Made by a program: the position numbers and the translations under genes. Of a DNA stretch of 7,121 nucleotides, positions 5,699 to 7,121 are shown in pieces. The stretch lies in assembly GCA_947166955.1 (NCBI GenBank), contig CAMVGI010000066.1, positions 1-7,121 on the forward strand, read 5' to 3'. Every line of letters begins with the position of its first letter. The first letter of the stretch is position 1. Source of the DNA: an uncultured Clostridia bacterium (lineage in GTDB: Bacteria; Bacillota_A; Clostridia; Oscillospirales; Oscillospiraceae). The notes beneath the pieces are model-generated. The model was not told the origin of the DNA, made no database searches, and saw nothing but the letters and a program-made list of their open reading frames with translations.

Positions 5699-7121
5699 AC
5701 AGCAGAATTTTTGTCAAGGGCGCGCGGGAAAACAACCTCAAGAACATCGACGTGGAGATCCCGCGCGATTCGCTCACCGTCATCACGGGGCTTTCCGGCT
5801 CCGGCAAGTCCTCGCTCGCGTTCGACACCATCTACGCCGAGGGCCAGCGCCGCTACGTCGAGAGCCTCTCGTCCTACGCGCGCATGTTCCTCGGGCAGAA
5901 GGAAAAGCCGGACGTGGACTACATCGAGGGGCTTTCCCCCGCCATCTCCATCGACCAGAAGACCACCTCGCAGAACCCGCGCTCGACGGTCGGCACGGTG
6001 ACGGAGATCTACGACTACCTGCGCCTTCTCTGGGCGCGCGTCGGCACGCCGCACTGCCCGAACTGCGGCAAGGAGATCCGTCAGCAGACCATCGACCAGA
6101 TCACCGAGTCGGTCATGGCGCTCGGCGAGGGCGCGCGCGTGCAGATCATGGCGCCCGTCATCCGCGGACGCAAGGGCGAATACGCCAAGGTCTTCGAGGA
6201 CGCGCGCAAATCGGGCTACGTGCGCGCGCGCGTGGACGGCAGCATGTACGAACTGGACGAGGAGATCAAACTCGACAAGAACAAAAAACACAACATCGAG
6301 ATCGTCGTCGACCGCCTCGTCATCCGGCCCGACGTCATCCACCGCCTGACCGACTCCGCCGAGACCGCGGCGGCGCTCTCCGGCGGGCTGGTGCTCGTCA
6401 ACATCCTGCAGGAGCAGCGCGACGTCCTCTTTTCGCAGAACTACGCCTGCGAGGACTGCGGCGTGTCCATTGAGGAGCTTGCTCCGCGCATGTTCTCGTT
6501 CAACAACCCCTTCGGCGCGTGCCCGGAGTGCACGGGTCTCGGCTTCCAGCTGCGCGTCGACCCCGAACTGGTCATCCCGAATCCGGCGCTGTCCATCCTC
6601 GACGGCGCGATCTGCGCGTCCGGCTGGAACAACGTGCGCGGCGACGGCATCTCGCGCATGTATTTCGACGCGCTTTCCAAGAAGTACAAGTTCTCGCTCC
6701 GCGATCCGGTGGAAAAGCTCCCCAAAGAGGTCATGGACGTGATCCTCTACGGCACAAACGGCGAGAAACTGGAGCTGGAATTCGACCAGCCGCGCGGCAA
6801 GGGAACGCTCTATCAGCCCTTCGAGGGCGTGGTGAACAACTTGGAGCGCCGCTACAAGGAAACGCAGAGCGACAGCGTGCGCGCGGAGCTGGAGGAGTGC
6901 ATGAGCGAGTGCCCCTGCCCCGCGTGCCGTGGCAAGCGGCTGCGCCGCGAGGCGCTCGCGGTCACGGTCGGGGGCATGAACATCGCCGATTACACCGACA
7001 AGTCCGTGGTGGACGCGCTCGACTTCATCGAACGTCTCACGCTCACGGAGCAGCAAATGCGCATCGGCGAGCGCATTCTCAAGGAAATCAAGGCGCGCCT
7101 CGGCTTTTTGCGCTCGGTGGG
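5695..7121 (+). CDS. uvrA: Excinuclease ABC subunit UvrA (partial, N-terminal half)
   Basis: UvrA is the dimeric ABC-type ATPase that finds DNA lesions and loads UvrB. The window holds 475 residues of the usual 940 or so, and the frame is open to the right edge. Visible are the first Walker [10 protein letters not shown] (32-40), [12 protein letters not shown] (58-68), CPNCG (121-125), and the UvrB-binding and zinc-module region with Cys252-x2-Cys255 and Cys276-x2-Cys279 in [14 protein letters not shown]...ACPEC. The insertion domain ends near [15 protein letters not shown], followed by the [11 protein letters not shown] motif (406-416). The ABC signature and second ATPase module lie beyond the window. 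The start is ATG 5695, overlapping the ybaK-like stop as ATGA, with GAGGAG five bases upstream. In Bacillus uvrA directly follows uvrB; here two unrelated genes lie between them. Confidence 0.97.
   Translation, partial: MNSRIFVKGARENNLKNIDVEIPRDSLTVITGLSGSGKSSLAFDTIYAEGQRRYVESLSSYARMFLGQKEKPDVDYIEGLSPAISIDQKTTSQNPRSTVGTVTEIYDYLRLLWARVGTPHCPNCGKEIRQQTIDQITESVMALGEGARVQIMAPVIRGRKGEYAKVFEDARKSGYVRARVDGSMYELDEEIKLDKNKKHNIEIVVDRLVIRPDVIHRLTDSAETAAALSGGLVLVNILQEQRDVLFSQNYACEDCGVSIEELAPRMFSFNNPFGACPECTGLGFQLRVDPELVIPNPALSILDGAICASGWNNVRGDGISRMYFDALSKKYKFSLRDPVEKLPKEVMDVILYGTNGEKLELEFDQPRGKGTLYQPFEGVVNNLERRYKETQSDSVRAELEECMSECPCPACRGKRLRREALAVTVGGMNIADYTDKSVVDALDFIERLTLTEQQMRIGERILKEIKARLGFLRSV

Noticed and set aside
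5503..7056. Open frame of 517 codons on the minus strand, opposite uvrA and the end of the ybaK-like gene
   Set aside because: It crosses the boundary of two well-supported genes, has no family motif and shows the composition of a GC-skew shadow frame.
1..7121. A new defence, mobile or otherwise undescribed multi-gene system
   Set aside because: Every gene belongs to a known housekeeping or transport family, gene packing is tight, composition looks even, and no transposase, integrase, CRISPR repeat, tRNA or attachment site was seen.

Overview
The window reads as a piece of chromosome from a high-GC member of the Firmicutes, most likely the class Clostridia. Third codon positions are dominated by G/C, the ribosome binding sites are strong GGAGG types, the promoters are consensus sigma-A type, and the metal-binding lipoprotein and RadC resemble clostridial sub-types. 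The taxonomic call is inference from protein flavour, not from a marker search.

Left part, bases 1-1458, minus strand. This is the start of a metal-uptake ABC operon of the ZnuA/ZnuC (cluster 9) type. A substrate-binding lipoprotein gene is followed, with a 4-bp ATGA overlap, by an ATP-binding subunit that runs off the left edge. The permease is expected just outside the window.

Centre, bases 1459-1637. This is the only non-coding stretch of any size: a compact divergent control region. It holds two back-to-back sigma-A-like promoters, each with a 17-bp spacer: TTTACA/TATAAT leftward for the metal operon and TTGAAC/TAGAAT rightward for the repair genes. Several small dyads and a direct repeat lie in or between them. 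These promoters also show that the longest possible reading frames for both flanking genes start too far upstream; the real starts are most likely at 1458 (minus) and 1638 (plus).

Right part, bases 1638-7121, plus strand. Five genes are packed with almost no gaps: radC (JAMM/MPN-domain RadC family), uvrB (nucleotide excision repair helicase-like subunit), a ten-helix EamA/DMT transporter, a YbaK/EbsC-type Cys-tRNA(Pro) deacylase, and uvrA (damage-recognition ATPase, cut by the right edge). Intergenic gaps run from 21 bp down to overlaps of 14 and 4 bp, and no terminator is apparent, so they probably form one transcript. UvrA and UvrB act in one pathway. The transporter and deacylase between them have no known role in repair.

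No mobile element, CRISPR array, RNA gene or phage feature was seen. I did not find a convincing new multi-gene system. The points most worth a second look are the symmetric elements of the divergent control region, the unusual cysteine and acidic content of the metal-binding lipoprotein, and the two non-repair genes embedded between uvrB and uvrA.
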